A stretch of 64,000 nt of DNA, taken from Paraconiothyrium sp. Pb-2020 (Eukaryota; Ascomycota; Dothideomycetes; Pleosporales; Didymosphaeriaceae). Of this stretch, positions 9,536 to 20,760 are shown in pieces. The notes below the pieces were generated by a model, which ran no database searches, was not told the DNA's origin, and saw only the letters and a list, made by a program, of their open reading frames with translations. The DNA lies in assembly GCA_022419385.1 (NCBI GenBank), contig JAJUBI010000003.1, positions 4,154,001 through 4,218,000 on the forward strand. The letters run 5' to 3'. Position 1 is the stretch's first letter; every line of letters begins with the position of its first letter. The translations under genes and the position numbers were made by a program.

Positions 9536-12500
9536 TCATAGCTCCGTCATCGAACCGCTCTCTGGAGGCCATGTCCCAGTTCCGGCAGCAAATTCTCCCG
9601 GGGTGAAAGGTGTATTTGTTGCGAAGGACATTTCGAAATCTGATTCTTGGCCTCCTTGCGAACTACCTCGCCGCTTCCTCAATGGTAGACTTTGTCTGCC
9701 CTCTTCATCATACTTCCGCTCGGACACTGAGACGCCCACGGTTGTACGTCGCCGGTTTGGGGATATAGACCGCAGAGCGGAGCGTTGGGTTTTAGACCTC
9801 TTTGATAAGGTCTTTGGTATGGTAGAAGGATTGTTGTATGACGTTCGAGTGGAAAGGTCCTTGGAAGAAGGCCGCGGTTTCGATCGTTTTGGCGTGGAGC
9901 CTTCCTCGAAGACTTCAGAGCTTGACAAGGATGAAGCATCTGCTAAGTGGTCCATAGCCGTGTTGGTAATACCCTCTGTCGCGTGTGTGGGTGCGGGACC
10001 CGGCGCAGGTGGGGCCAATCCCATCGAGGTGAACACACGTTTCTGCCAAGCCTTCAAATCTTCCAGCTCATTGTCTTTCCTGACGCATTCTTTTTCAAGC
10101 TCCTGGAGCTGAACTTGAAGTGGTGCAATGGAAGCTTGAGCTCGCTCGAAGTCTCGTTGGATGCCATCGTAAGCTTCCTGCAGCGTACAACGGTGATGTC
10201 AGTTTTGCTCTTAACAATTGGCAAGGGTGCTTTGAGTGCCTCGATAGCTACGAAAACAGTATTTCCCATACCCAGACGCCTCGATTAGCGATGATAGACA
10301 TCACAAGACCGCCAGACGTCGGATCCCGATTGGGTCACCAGACTATAATATCGCTGACCGAGAAGGAATTCATCGTGCGTAGTGGCGTTACTTACATGTA
10401 GAAGATGATACTCTTCAGCAGCTTTCGAGGCTGCGGCCTCAAGATCGCTTTCACATTGCGCCTCAATTTCTTGCAGAGCTTTGGTAGAAGATTGAGCAAG
10501 CTCATGGTGGCGAACTTGTAGATCTGATGAACATGACAAGTTAATGTGATGCCCAAAAAGCCATTGAGAAGAATACTCACCCTCGAGTCTTCCGGTGATC
10601 GTTACTAGGTCAACTCTTGTCTGTTGCAGATCACCTTTCAGAGCAGCAGCTTCTCTAGCGATTCGAGCTATTTCCTCCTCTTTGTGAAGAGTAGATTGCT
10701 TTGCTTCGTCCAAGCCGCGCTCCGCTTCGAATAGACTATTTTGTAAGTCGGTGCAACGACCCTCCAGTCGGATATTTGTCTGTCGTTGATCCTCCAAGGC
10801 GTCTTTTTCTTTCTCGAAACGAGACTGAAGGTCGTCGTACTGATTAGCGAGTTCGTGCATTTCCACCTCCTGCTTTCCAAGCGCATCGCCGAGTGCAGCG
10901 GTCTTCTCGCGTAAAGCTTCTTGCTTCTTCACTTCATTTTCGATAGTCTCCTCATGTTGGAGGATGACAGACCTCAGACGCATCTCCGTGTCATTGTAAG
11001 CCTCCTCAGCCTCACGGGCCTCACGAAGGGCAGTGTCCGCCTGCAAATTCGACTTGTCTAGCTCAATTCGCAGGTTTTCAAGCCGAGCATGGAGATCATC
11101 ATTGTCCTTTTCCAACTGAGTCTTCTCCGCTTCGAGGGTTCCGAGGTAGAGACTGTCGTCAACGCGTTTCTGTTCTAGAGACTCCACACACACGCGGGAT
11201 CGGGATAGCTCTTCCTCGAGTGCTGTTGTTCGTTCCCGTTCTACACGGAGTGGGCCTTCAATCGTGTCGCATCGGCTCTCTAGATCATGGCAGATCTGCA
11301 CAACTGCTCGAATAAGCGAGTCACTTTGAAAGGAAGCCTGGTTCTCTAATTCATTTTTGAGGCGACCTCGCCAATCCTGTAGAGGAAGGCTAGAAATAGG
11401 TGTACACTGTTGCTCGAAAAGCGAAACCGAGGGGAAAGGAGTGCGAGATCCTGGGATATGCGTGCATTGCGTCGCAGGCATTGAAAGCTGGCCTTGCTTC
11501 TCAACCAAAGCGATTCCTAGCGGAGACAACGTGCGTTGGGATTGCTCCGGCCCAGCAGCGAGAATGATAGTGAGTAACATAGACATTGTTGCTGAGACAC
11601 ATCGTCGCTGAATCATGTTGTTGTGGCTTGGACAGAAGCTTGACCGATCTTGTTCAATGGCATGAGTACAGCATGCTGAAAACGCCTCGACATCTCCTTG
11701 AATTCCTGAGTTCGACAATGCCGCTATCATGTGGGAGCGGAATATCTCATGATGTAACGCGGTAGCAGCCACTTCGTTGGCTAGCGCCGTGGCGTTCTGC
11801 ACTTCCTCGACTGAAGTAGGAGAATAGTTTGTTTTCAGTAACCTACACAGGAGAGATTGCACCGAAGCTTGCTGCATGCGGTTCTACATATAGTTAGGAC
11901 AAGGTGAACGCTTCTGGTGTGGGAGCTGTACGCCAGCACTTACCGCGAACAAAGGCAAAGAGAATGACAGCGATTTCTGTGATTCCATAGATCCCAAGCC
12001 ATTCACGTTCATCAAGACTGCCTCGTACAACTCTACCACCGACGGAGATAGCTTCGTCTGTCCGCACACAAGAGCGTAGAAGTAAAGAGCCTCGCACTGG
12101 ATGGCGGGCTTGTTGTCGCATAGCTGGATCTTCTCCCACAGCTTTGTGATCGTGTTCGCGTTCATGTCCGTGTTAGCCCATTCTTCTGATATACTTCGGT
12201 CAATCAGTTGCAAGGCGTGGGTCGCTATCCCTGTGGCGGAAGTACGATGTTAGCATAATCGAATCACGAAGAAGATGATTCTAGTGGTATCCAGAAAATC
12301 ATGTTTCTGCGTGATATCTGAGCACGTATTTGGAGGCTGGATGTAACTTACTGATGCCTTGTAAGGCCTCGTCATCTGGGACACCGGATTTTTTACTGAG
12401 CGCCCAAATTACACTCAAGCAGGCCAGCTTAGTTGTCCTCTTGCCAGCATTTGGAGATCCAAACAGCTTCCGACCTGTGGCAGTGGTCCATACCACGGTA

Positions 12501-13477
12501 GGTCGGGCGTTCGCTACAGTATCTTCGGCATGCTTGTGACTTCTATGTGCACTATCAATGAGCTCCGGACTAGCCACACGCGAATGATCAGCGGATGTTC
12601 CTCGGAGCCTTTGAATCTACCCACTGTTCTGCGAGAATTGCAACCCCGAAACACCACAACGAAAGCATGAGGTCTTCACTCTTCGCTCTGAGAATATGGC
12701 ACAGTTGCTCATCAAAAAGCTGCCTTGCGTCAGATGGTAGTATGGCAAGAAACCCACGACAAGCTCCGGTGAGCATGTAGTAGATCGGTTTCAAGTTCTG
12801 AACATTCGGCCGGTGCGATGCCTGCCCAAACACCCGCAGGAAGAATGACTGGACGCTTGCGGGCAGAGGTACGCCTTCAGGCAACGGATCTGCCAGGAGC
12901 TGGATACAGAGCCCATGATACTTGGGAGCGGTCAGCCTGTTCTATGCAGGTTACACCATGCAGCTTAGATGGCGTGAGAACAGTGTCGTGCTTACTTGGT
13001 CGAAATTTTGCTGTGATGTGTTCGCCTTCGTGAGCAATGCATCTAACAGCCCAGGGTTGCGGGAGAGGAGTTCGTTCTTGAACTCTAGTGATTGAGCTGC
13101 ATAAAGGAGTCAGCTGGCAGAGGGGTTAAGCCTGGAGAAGCATAGGACGTACAAAGACAGCGGAGAATAATCACGCAGCACTGCCACACAGGGAGGGCGT
13201 CATAAAGGCTCGAGGCGAGCTTGGCGATAGCACACGGGGGATGCTGCCGGACGCAGGCGCGGACGGTGAGTGCGTCAGACGTTGTGCAGATTTCGGCCAA
13301 TTTCTACATCTCGGAAGTCAGCGTTGACATCAAACGTGTCCATCTAGGAGCGGTCATGTGCACGTCCTGCAGCTGGAGATGCATAATCGGTGGCCCACTC
13401 ACAGCTAGCGAGACCGGATAGGGCGAATTGATGATTGTAGAGAGCTCTCGTGCGAGCCCTGCGGTTGTCGCTGCCAT
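9536..13477 (-). CDS. Unrecognised large protein: helical N-terminal half, coiled-coil C-terminal half
   Basis: Nine exons join in phase to 1073 residues: 13477-13403, 13303-13153, 13096-12996, 12941-12625, 12569-12352, 12230-11944, 11883-10581, 10523-10396, 10177-9536. The start is MAATTAGLARELSTIINSPY. Residues 1 to about 560 look like a helical repeat (ARM/HEAT-like by eye). About 575-860 is a long heptad coiled coil (for example RVERERTTALEEELSRSR, DDLQSRFEKEKDALEDQRQ). The last 200 residues are Ser/Pro/Arg-rich and probably disordered. The intron near 12624 uses a GTGGGT donor, and the last intron is 218 nt, long for this locus; both need transcript proof. No known family is recognised. 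A cytoskeletal, tethering or scaffold role is only a guess from the architecture. Confidence 0.75.
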
Positions 13478-14570
13478 AGCGGCGCGTTGGGAGTGCCTGT
13501 GGCGATCGATGAGTGCCGTGGGAGTGTTTGTTTGGGGTGCCTGGACTATCTGGGTCCGACAGTGCACACAGTGCAGTTGCACACCGCAGCAGAGCACTAG
13601 TCTGAGTTGGCGACAACACCGACGTGCCGGCCGTGCTAAACGCGCTCCACCCCCACGTATCTAGGAATTGCCTCCAATATTGGGCACATCTAGGCGTGCA
13701 TTACGAGAGCGTATCCCTAGGGCCGTTTTCCCTTTTTCCAGATACACGACAGGCCATCCAAAGCCGCTCACCGCTCGCTCCGCTCCGCTGCTCCTGTCGT
13801 ATGCCACGGGCAGAGCCTCACGACTCGCAACGGCTGGCCAGGCACCGTGCCTGGCCTTGCGCCTCAGCGGCCGATGGCAAAAGAAATATGCCGTGAGCGT
13901 GCGCAAGCCCACGGCTCGCCACCCAGCTCCCGGTACCTCGGGCTTTGCCTGTCGTGAATCCAATAAGAGGCGTAGACAAAGCCGCTCCCGTCGTCCTTCC
14001 CCGCAGTTTCACCACGGTGTTCATCACGCGACAGCTGTATGTCATACATGGACATACATGGCGTTACGGCTCGCTACAGCAACATTCCAACCCCATCTGG
14101 AAGGGCCTGTACGTTTGACATCGCCAATGCTTCCCCACAATTGCTTTTGCTTCTTCACCCCTGCAGGTGATCATGCAGGCTTCCTTGGGCGCTTCCAATC
14201 GAGCCTCGTCTCGAAAAATTTTGGTCCACGAATCGCTGTTTGGTCAGCCTACCGCTTCGTCACTGGCCCAGCGGGACCATCTCACGGAGCAGAGCGACCG
14301 TCCCCTGTGCGTTGGCCTTCTATAGCATCCAAGCCATGCCTCGGAGAGAAAGGCGCGCCAACTGCGTGTAGTCACAAAATAGCGCTCCCCGCTTCGCTCA
14401 TGCTCTACGGCTAGTACATATACTACCACAGCTACCCGACTGTAGCCCGTTTCTCGCGTGCCATGTTCTTCACGCCTGCTCTTCTCCAAAGCTTGCTGCA
14501 TTTCTGATGGCCCAGGGCGTCTGCCATATCTTCTTCGGTCCCGATTAGAACTGCCTTGCTTAGTCCTGCC
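13478..14570. other. Intergenic region, 1.1 kb, divergent promoters
   Basis: The gap lies between divergently transcribed genes. A frame of 248 codons (13668-14414, +) exists but overlaps several frames in other registers and has no domain. A perfect 10-bp inverted repeat with a 1-nt spacer lies at 13836-13856. I see no transposon, tRNA or other feature. Confidence 0.5.
13836..13856. repeat. Short perfect inverted repeat (10-bp arms, 1-nt spacer)
   Basis: The arms are ggccaggcac and gtgcctggcc around a single c. It lies in a promoter-type gap. It could be a binding site for a dimeric factor or chance; the sequence alone does not decide. Confidence 0.6.
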
Positions 14571-16690
14571 ATGTTCCGTCAACCCACATTGCGGCTTAGG
14601 CTGCTTGCTTCCCCGTCGTCATGTCTGAAGCGGGGTGCATCCCGCCAGAGTGTCCGAGCTGAACAGACCTTCAGATTCAAGAAGGACCTTCCGAAAACGT
14701 CCTGGACCTCGAGCCGAGTGTTCCTTCTCGCCTCTTCGATCGGAGCCACGGCTTACTTGGGCGGCGTCAACCATGATTTCGATCGCTTCCCGTTACCCTG
14801 GCGCAGCTCTAAGACGCCGCGTTATGCCTCGAAAACAGAGATGGAGAAAGTATGACTTGAGAACCTATGCTTATTCACCGGCTGACTTGTCGTCAGGCAA
14901 TTGACGAGCTGAGGGCTGCCCTGGGTGAAGAAACCATTAGCACGGACGATGAAGACCTTCTCCGACACGGTTATTCTGAATGGTCTTCCATCAATATCGA
15001 TCAGCTACCCGTAGCCGTGGCGTACCCCCAATCCACAGAAGAGGTTTCGACGATAGCCAAAACGTGCCAGAAATACAAGATACCCATGAGTACGTGGCGC
15101 CTTATTGTAGCTTGCCAGATGCTGATTGTTCCAAGTCCCTTTCTCTGGAGGCTCAAGTCTAGAGGCCAACTTCTCTGCACCATATGGTGGCATGAGCGTT
15201 GATTTCACGTACATGGACAAGATTCTGTCTTTACATGCCGATGAGTAAGCCAAAGTAGCATGCCCGAAAGCACAGCAGACTGACTAGAAATGTCCAGCAT
15301 GGATGTCGTTGTGCAACCATCAGTCTCGTGGATGAGTTTGAATGAGGAAATCAAGGATTCAGGTCTTTTCTTCCCAGTTGATCCTGGCCCATCCGTATGT
15401 GAAACTGCCTCAGCGACACATTCACCTTTCATATTGATAATCACGCAGGCGAAAATTGGTGGTATGGTTGGAACCAGCTGCAGGTACGTACGTCACTCCC
15501 ATACTCCTACGCAGTACTCAAAGCAGAACAGTGGCACAAATGCTGTCAGGTATGGAACCATGAAAGATTGGGTCATCAATCTCACCGTGGTTCTTGCCGA
15601 CGGAAGCATCATCAAAACAAGAAAACGACCGCGGTACGGATATCGTGCAGGCAGTTCCCACGTACACTGACGAGTACTAGTAAATCTGCAGCTGGATACA
15701 ATCTGACAAACCTATTCATCGGCTCCGAGGGCACTCTCGGCATCGTCACTGAGATTACTCTCAAACTGACGGTAATACCCCAGGAGACAAGCGTGGCTGT
15801 CGTGACATTTCCTACAATTCGCGATGCTGCAGCTGCAGCATCGAAGGTCATGCGTGCAGGGATACCCGTGGCAGCGATGGAAATAATGGACGACGTACAG
15901 ATGGGCGTGGTCAATAAGGCAGGCTCCACTACCAAGAAGTGGAAAGAAATGCCTACAATGTTTTTCAAGTTAGTACAATCGGACCAATCGCACCTCATGG
16001 AGGCCATGCATGCTAATCGGCAATCTAGGTTTTCGGGCACTAAAGCAGGGGTGAGTATAGCCTAGGATCTACCTTTCCCAGAACGGAACTGACTGCGTGT
16101 AAATAGGTACAGGAGAATGTTAAGCTAGTCAAGGCGATCGCCAAGACACACAAAAGTGGTGACTTCGAGTTCGCAGTAGATGCCCAAGAGCAGAAGACTT
16201 TGTGGTCGGCGAGGAAAGAGTCGCTTTGGAGTATGCTTGCGCTTCGACGAGAAGGTGATGAGGTGTGGTCGACTGATGTCGCCGTGCCTCTCTCACGCTT
16301 ACCTGATATCATTGGTGAGTTTCAAGACCGTCTCTTCGAAAGGCTCCTAACGCGAGTGTAGAGGTTTCCAAGAATGAACTGGATTCGCTGGGCCTGTTCG
16401 CCAGCATTCTCGGACACATCGGAGACGGCAATTTCCATGAAAGTATCATGTACAACAGCAAAGACCCCAAAGAACGAGCTGCTGTTGAGAAGTGCGTCAA
16501 GGACATGGTCGATCGTGCTCTCGAAATGGAAGGCACGTGCACAGGAGAGCATGGTATTGGCCTGGGAAAGAAGGACTCGCTCATGAAGGAGCTGGGTCTC
16601 GACACGATCAATGTGATGAAGAGCATCAAGGGCGCATTGGATCCGCACTGGCTCATGAACCCGGGAAAGATCATGGACGTTCCGTCCTGA
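14571..16690 (+). CDS. DLD1: D-lactate dehydrogenase (cytochrome), mitochondrial, FAD-linked
   Basis: Ten exons (14571-14849, 14897-15089, 15136-15244, 15298-15394, 15449-15483, 15532-15633, 15681-15968, 16029-16050, 16107-16314, 16362-16690) join to 553 residues. The enzyme oxidises D-lactate to pyruvate and passes electrons to cytochrome c at the inner membrane. Residues 1-60 look like a mitochondrial presequence, followed by a hydrophobic anchor around VFLLASSIGATAYLGG. The FAD-binding (PCMH) part contains IPFSGGSSLEANF and GGMVGTSCSGTNAVRYG, both rebuilt across introns, and LFIGSEGTLGIVTEITL. The FAD-oxidase C-terminal part has LGHIGDGNFHESI and the closing GEHGIGLGKKDSL. Intron 2 ends in AAG rather than CAG/TAG. 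ATG 14571 is the first in the frame; no ATG lies upstream in phase. Confidence 0.93.
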
Positions 16691-17009
16691 GTGCTGCATC
16701 TGGGGGAGTTTGCATGGGTGGCTGTCTCGACTTTTCGCACCAAAAGCACCTCCGAAAGCATCTGCTGGCTACTCATTGTCAATTCTGCATATAGAGGGGA
16801 CGCTTGTGTCTGTCTTTGAACAAAATGTAATGCGTTGCTTGTAATAGGCTGTTGGGGCTGTTGTACCATGTCCGGTGCTCTCCGCGATCGGAGGTGGCCT
16901 TACTTTTTCTCTGCTCCGATCAGCCCCCCGCTAGCCCCCCGCCCTGCGTCACAGCACACGAAAAGTAAGGCCTGGGGAGATGAGCCTGATGGTTCAGTCA
17001 CACACCACA
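16691..17009. other. Intergenic region upstream of ASADH
   Basis: A 319-nt gap between tandem genes, holding the DLD1 3' end and the ASADH promoter. A run rich in cccccgctagccccccg lies near 16924. No gene is seen. Confidence 0.45.
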
Positions 17010-18292
17010 ATGGACGCAGAGCTTTTTACGTCAAAGACCAGCAATTTCCCCAAGAAGAAGTGCGGTACGTACGGTTACAATTGCACAATGATCACACTAA
17101 TTCCCCTGTTCGACAGGCGTTCTCGGCGCCACAGGCTCGGTCGGTCAACGCTTCATTCTACTCCTCGCTCTGCACCCACACTTCGAGCTGCACGCCGTGG
17201 GAGCCTCGGAACGATCTGCCGGAAAGAAGTACAAGGATGCAGTAAAATGGAAGCAGGCGCTGCCGTTCAACGAGCGCATAGGCAATCTCGTTGTCAAGAA
17301 GTGTGCAGCAGAGGAGTTTAAAGAGTGCGACCTGGTGTTTTCGGGGCTGGACAGCGATGTTGCGGGTCAAGTTGGTACGCTCTGTTCCGAGGAGACACGG
17401 TCGAAGAACACTAGCTGATGTACTACAGAAATGGACTTCCTGAAGGCCAACCTCGCCGTCTTCTCCAACGCGAAGAACTATCGTCGCGATCCCCTCGTCC
17501 CACTCGTCGTTCCAACCGTAAACCTCCCACATCTCGATGTCATCCCGCATCAAAGAAAACACCATGGTTTGGAGAAGGGTTTCTTGGTGTGCAATTCGAA
17601 CTGCGCAGTCATTGGCATAGTCATCCCCTTCGCCGCGCTCCAAGCCAAGTTCGGACCCGTTGACCAAGTCTCGGTCGTCACGATGCAAGCTGTGTCAGGT
17701 GCCGGATACCCTGGTGTTAGCAGCATGGACATCATTGACAACGTTGTACCCTTCATTTCGGGCGAGGAGGACAAGCTCGAGACTGAGGCGCAAAAAATAT
17801 TGGGCACCGTCAACGGTGAGGTCACAGGCTTTGTGGACCAACCCATGAAGATCTCCGCAGCGTGCAATCGCGTGCCTGTCCTCGATGGACACACAGCGTG
17901 TGTATCGCTGCGCTTCCAGAGGAGACCTCCACCGAGCGCCGAGCAGGTCAAGCAGGCTATGAGGGAGTACGTGTCCGACGTTCAAAAGCTAGGATGCCCG
18001 TCCGCACCTAGCCGGGCTATTGCCGTGATGGATGAACCGGACCGCCCGCAGCCCAGATTGGACCGGGAGACGGATAGAGGATATGCGGTCAGCGTGGGTC
18101 GTATACGAGAGGACGAAACAGGCATCTTTGACATCAAATTTGTTGCTCTGAGCCATAATAGTAAGTTTTTAAAAGCAGTCGGATCGACTGAATACAGTGA
18201 GACACGAATACTGACATGTCGTAGCTGTCATCGGCGCGGCGGGCTCCTCGATATTGAACGCAGAAGCAGCGGTATTGAAGGGGTTCGCATGA
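17010..18292 (+). CDS. HOM2: Aspartate-semialdehyde dehydrogenase
   Basis: Four exons (17010-17064, 17117-17374, 17429-18160, 18225-18292) give 370 residues. It reduces aspartyl-4-phosphate to aspartate semialdehyde with NADPH, the second committed step toward homoserine, threonine, methionine (and, in plants and bacteria, lysine). The NADP-binding motif KKCGVLGATGSVGQRFI is rebuilt across intron 1. The active-site cysteine sits in CNSNCAVIG (second Cys about residue 163), and LDGHTACVSLRF carries the conserved histidine. The C-terminus ends NAEAAVLKGFA as in fungal orthologues, which supports the last small exon. An in-frame ATG at 16980 would add 10 residues; 17010 is preferred because fungal ASADH N-termini are short. 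Confidence 0.93.
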
Positions 18293-18727
18293 ACGCATAG
18301 AGTGCGTGTATGTCTATCATCAACTTTGTGATTTCACGCAACTATCACACAATTTTTGTGGTCTTGCACCAACATATGAATCTACAATGAAGTCTGAAAT
18401 CTGGTGATATGTGCTCGCCAAAATCCGTCGTGAACCATGAGTTGTTGTACATAGTGCAGGGCAACCCAGCCCTTTTAGAGAAGGATCCGCTCCGAAGAAA
18501 CGACATTGTGTAGGGCACCATCTATCAATCTTCATTATGTGTGTCGATGTTTGATCTCATTAAGACGACTTTTCGTGGAGGGTACGAGAACTAGTAGGCC
18601 AAGACTTGAAGTGGGCCGTGCGAAAACGCTAGTGGGTTAGCGAGAGAGCACACTGTTTTCCAAAATCGCTCCGACAGCGACACTTCAACTTCAGCATCCT
18701 CCACTAACCCTCCAAAACACAGCAAAC
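18293..18727. other. Intergenic region, RPS4 promoter
   Basis: A 435-nt gap between tandem genes. The last 60 nt before the RPS4 start are pyrimidine- and A-rich, as expected for a highly expressed gene leader. No gene seen. Confidence 0.45.
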
Positions 18728-19798
18728 ATGGGCCGTGGACCGTAAGTCTACTCTTCCGAAGCGCATCTCATGCAATTGCCGACGCGCTCCCTCGCGAGAT
18801 GTGGCGCACCTCGTCTCTCTGGAATTTTCGCTGATTTGCGACAACAGAAAGAAGCACCAGAAGCGTCTCAGTGCGCCCTCGCACTGGCTTCTCGACAAGC
18901 TCTCCGGTGCTTATGCTCCTAAGGCTTCCCCCGGTCCTCACAAACTCCGCGACTCGTTGCCCCTCGTCATCTTCCTGCGAAACCGCTTGAAGTATGCCCT
19001 CAATGCTCGTGAGGTCAAGTCGATCCTCATGCAGCGCCTTGTCAAGGTCGACGGCAAGGTCCGCACTGACTCCACCTTCCCTGCTGGGTTGATGGACGTT
19101 ATCACTCTCGACAAGACCGGCGAGAACTTCCGCCTTGTCTTCGACACGAAGGGCCGATACACCGTGCACAGGATAACTGGCGAGGAGGCCGCATACAAGT
19201 TGGGCAAGGTCAAGCGTGTTCAGCTCGGCCGTGGTGGAATTCCCTACTGTGTTACGCATGATGCGCGAACGTGAGTTTGCCGCCTCTATCAGCCGTTGGG
19301 CACAGTTTGGGCAAGGTGTCGAGGGAGCCATCCTCGGCACCGAGCAACAGACCAGACTCTGGCTGCGTCGAAAAATATGTACTGAACGAAACAGGATCCG
19401 TTACCCCGACCCTGCCATCAAGGTCAACGACACCGTCAAGATTGACCTCGCCACTGGCAAGATCACCGACTTCATCAAGTTCGACACTGGTGTCATCGTC
19501 ATGATCACTGGTGGACACAACATGGGTCGTGTCGGTGTTATCACCCACCGTGAGCGCCACGACGGAGGTTTCAACATTGTTCACGTCAAGGATGCCGTGG
19601 ACAACGAGTTCACCACCCGTGAGAGCAACGTATTGTAAGTTTGCCTGGAGATCCGATCTCAGCCATCACCGCTAATCATCTGGCAGCGTCATTGGCCGTG
19701 AAAAGCCATGGATCTCTCTTCCCAAGGGCAAGGGTGTCAAGCTCTCCATCGCTGAGGAGCGTGACCGCCGCAGGGCCTACGCTCTTGCTGGTCACTAG
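18728..19798 (+). CDS. RPS4: 40S ribosomal protein eS4
   Basis: Four exons (18728-18741, 18848-19270, 19395-19634, 19687-19798) give 262 residues, the usual eS4 length. The first exon has only 14 nt (MGRGP) and joins to KKHQKRL, a typical ribosomal-gene layout. The N-terminal RS4 part (SAPSHWLLDKLSGAYAPK), the S4 RNA-binding segment (LKYALNAREVKSILMQRLVK), the central RS4e part (HDARTIRYPDP across intron 2) and the KOW-like GHNMGRVGVITHRERH are all visible. The end is VKLSIAEERDRRRAYALAGH. Codon use is strongly C-ending, as expected for a highly expressed gene. Confidence 0.97.
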
Positions 19799-20760
19799 AT
19801 GGGGACTGGTGTAGTCGTGGATGCCGTATAGAAGGCATGCGAGGATGATGAATGAGTTGTGTGCATGTCTGGGATACCCAGAATAGGCGTTTGGTCGCTC
19901 AATGGGATATGAACGGATCTGGGACACTGCAGAGTGCGCATAACGATGGTCCTTTAAAAAGAATCAAACATTTCAACTTCAAGATGTGCCTGTGTCAAGA
20001 TAACGTGTGGAGCTATGTAAGCAGACGGTGCATGTTTTAGATTGGGCGGACAAGGGGTCAAACCGTCGCGGCTGTGTGGAGCAAGAGATTGGGGGCTTAA
20101 CGCTATACCTGTATGGGTCCAATAGGGGGAATGTATACCCAGCGTGCGGCTCTTTCTGATGCAGATGTTCCTTGACGGTTGACGAGGCGTCTAGCCGCTA
20201 AGAAGATGGCGACGCTCATCTCCCGCCTCGTACCAGACGGTGTGTGAAGCTCGTGGATCGACCAGGCGCAGTCGGGGCACGGTGAGCGCACACAAGTACG
20301 AAGGTACCTGTTGGCGAGCCGATGCATGGCGCGCTACTCCAATCTGGTCTTTCTACCGAAGGTCATCTCGTATCTTGTGCACTAGACGGGGCGCCGCGTG
20401 GTGGGACTCTGAGCACCACTTGCCTAGACGCCCGCTTCACCCCACAGATTCGCAACGGCTCCGCTGCACACCGCGCTCTTCACGTCGCTCGTCGCCCAAT
20501 TCCCTCTCGCTGCGCAGGTACCGCAATCGGAATTGCAACCGGAATGCTGGCCCAGTTTTGCGCTCTTCTCCAGGCCCGGTCATTCGCTTGTCAGAGACGT
20601 CGCGCGTAGAGCGTACGGCCCATCTCCGTCTCATCTAGCTGTCTGAGCGCGACCGCCTGCACCCACGCCGCGGTCCTGTCTCTTCCACCTCTGCACAGCA
20701 GCACGACCGGTCGCCTCTGCTGAGGCTGGACTTCGCCCACGCCCGACCGTCTCTGTCAAG
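19799..20760. other. Intergenic region, 0.96 kb, RPS4 3' end and palI promoter
   Basis: The gap separates tandem genes. From about 20640 the sequence is C/T-rich up to the palI start, consistent with a long pyrimidine-rich leader. Small open frames here have no domain. Confidence 0.45.

Noticed and set aside
13668..14414. 248-codon plus-strand frame in a promoter gap
   Set aside because: Composition is Ser/Arg/Pro-biased with no domain, and shadows exist in all frames; GC-rich intergenic DNA explains it.
18768..19340. 190-codon minus-strand frame opposite RPS4
   Set aside because: It mirrors the strongly biased codons of RPS4 on the other strand; no family match.
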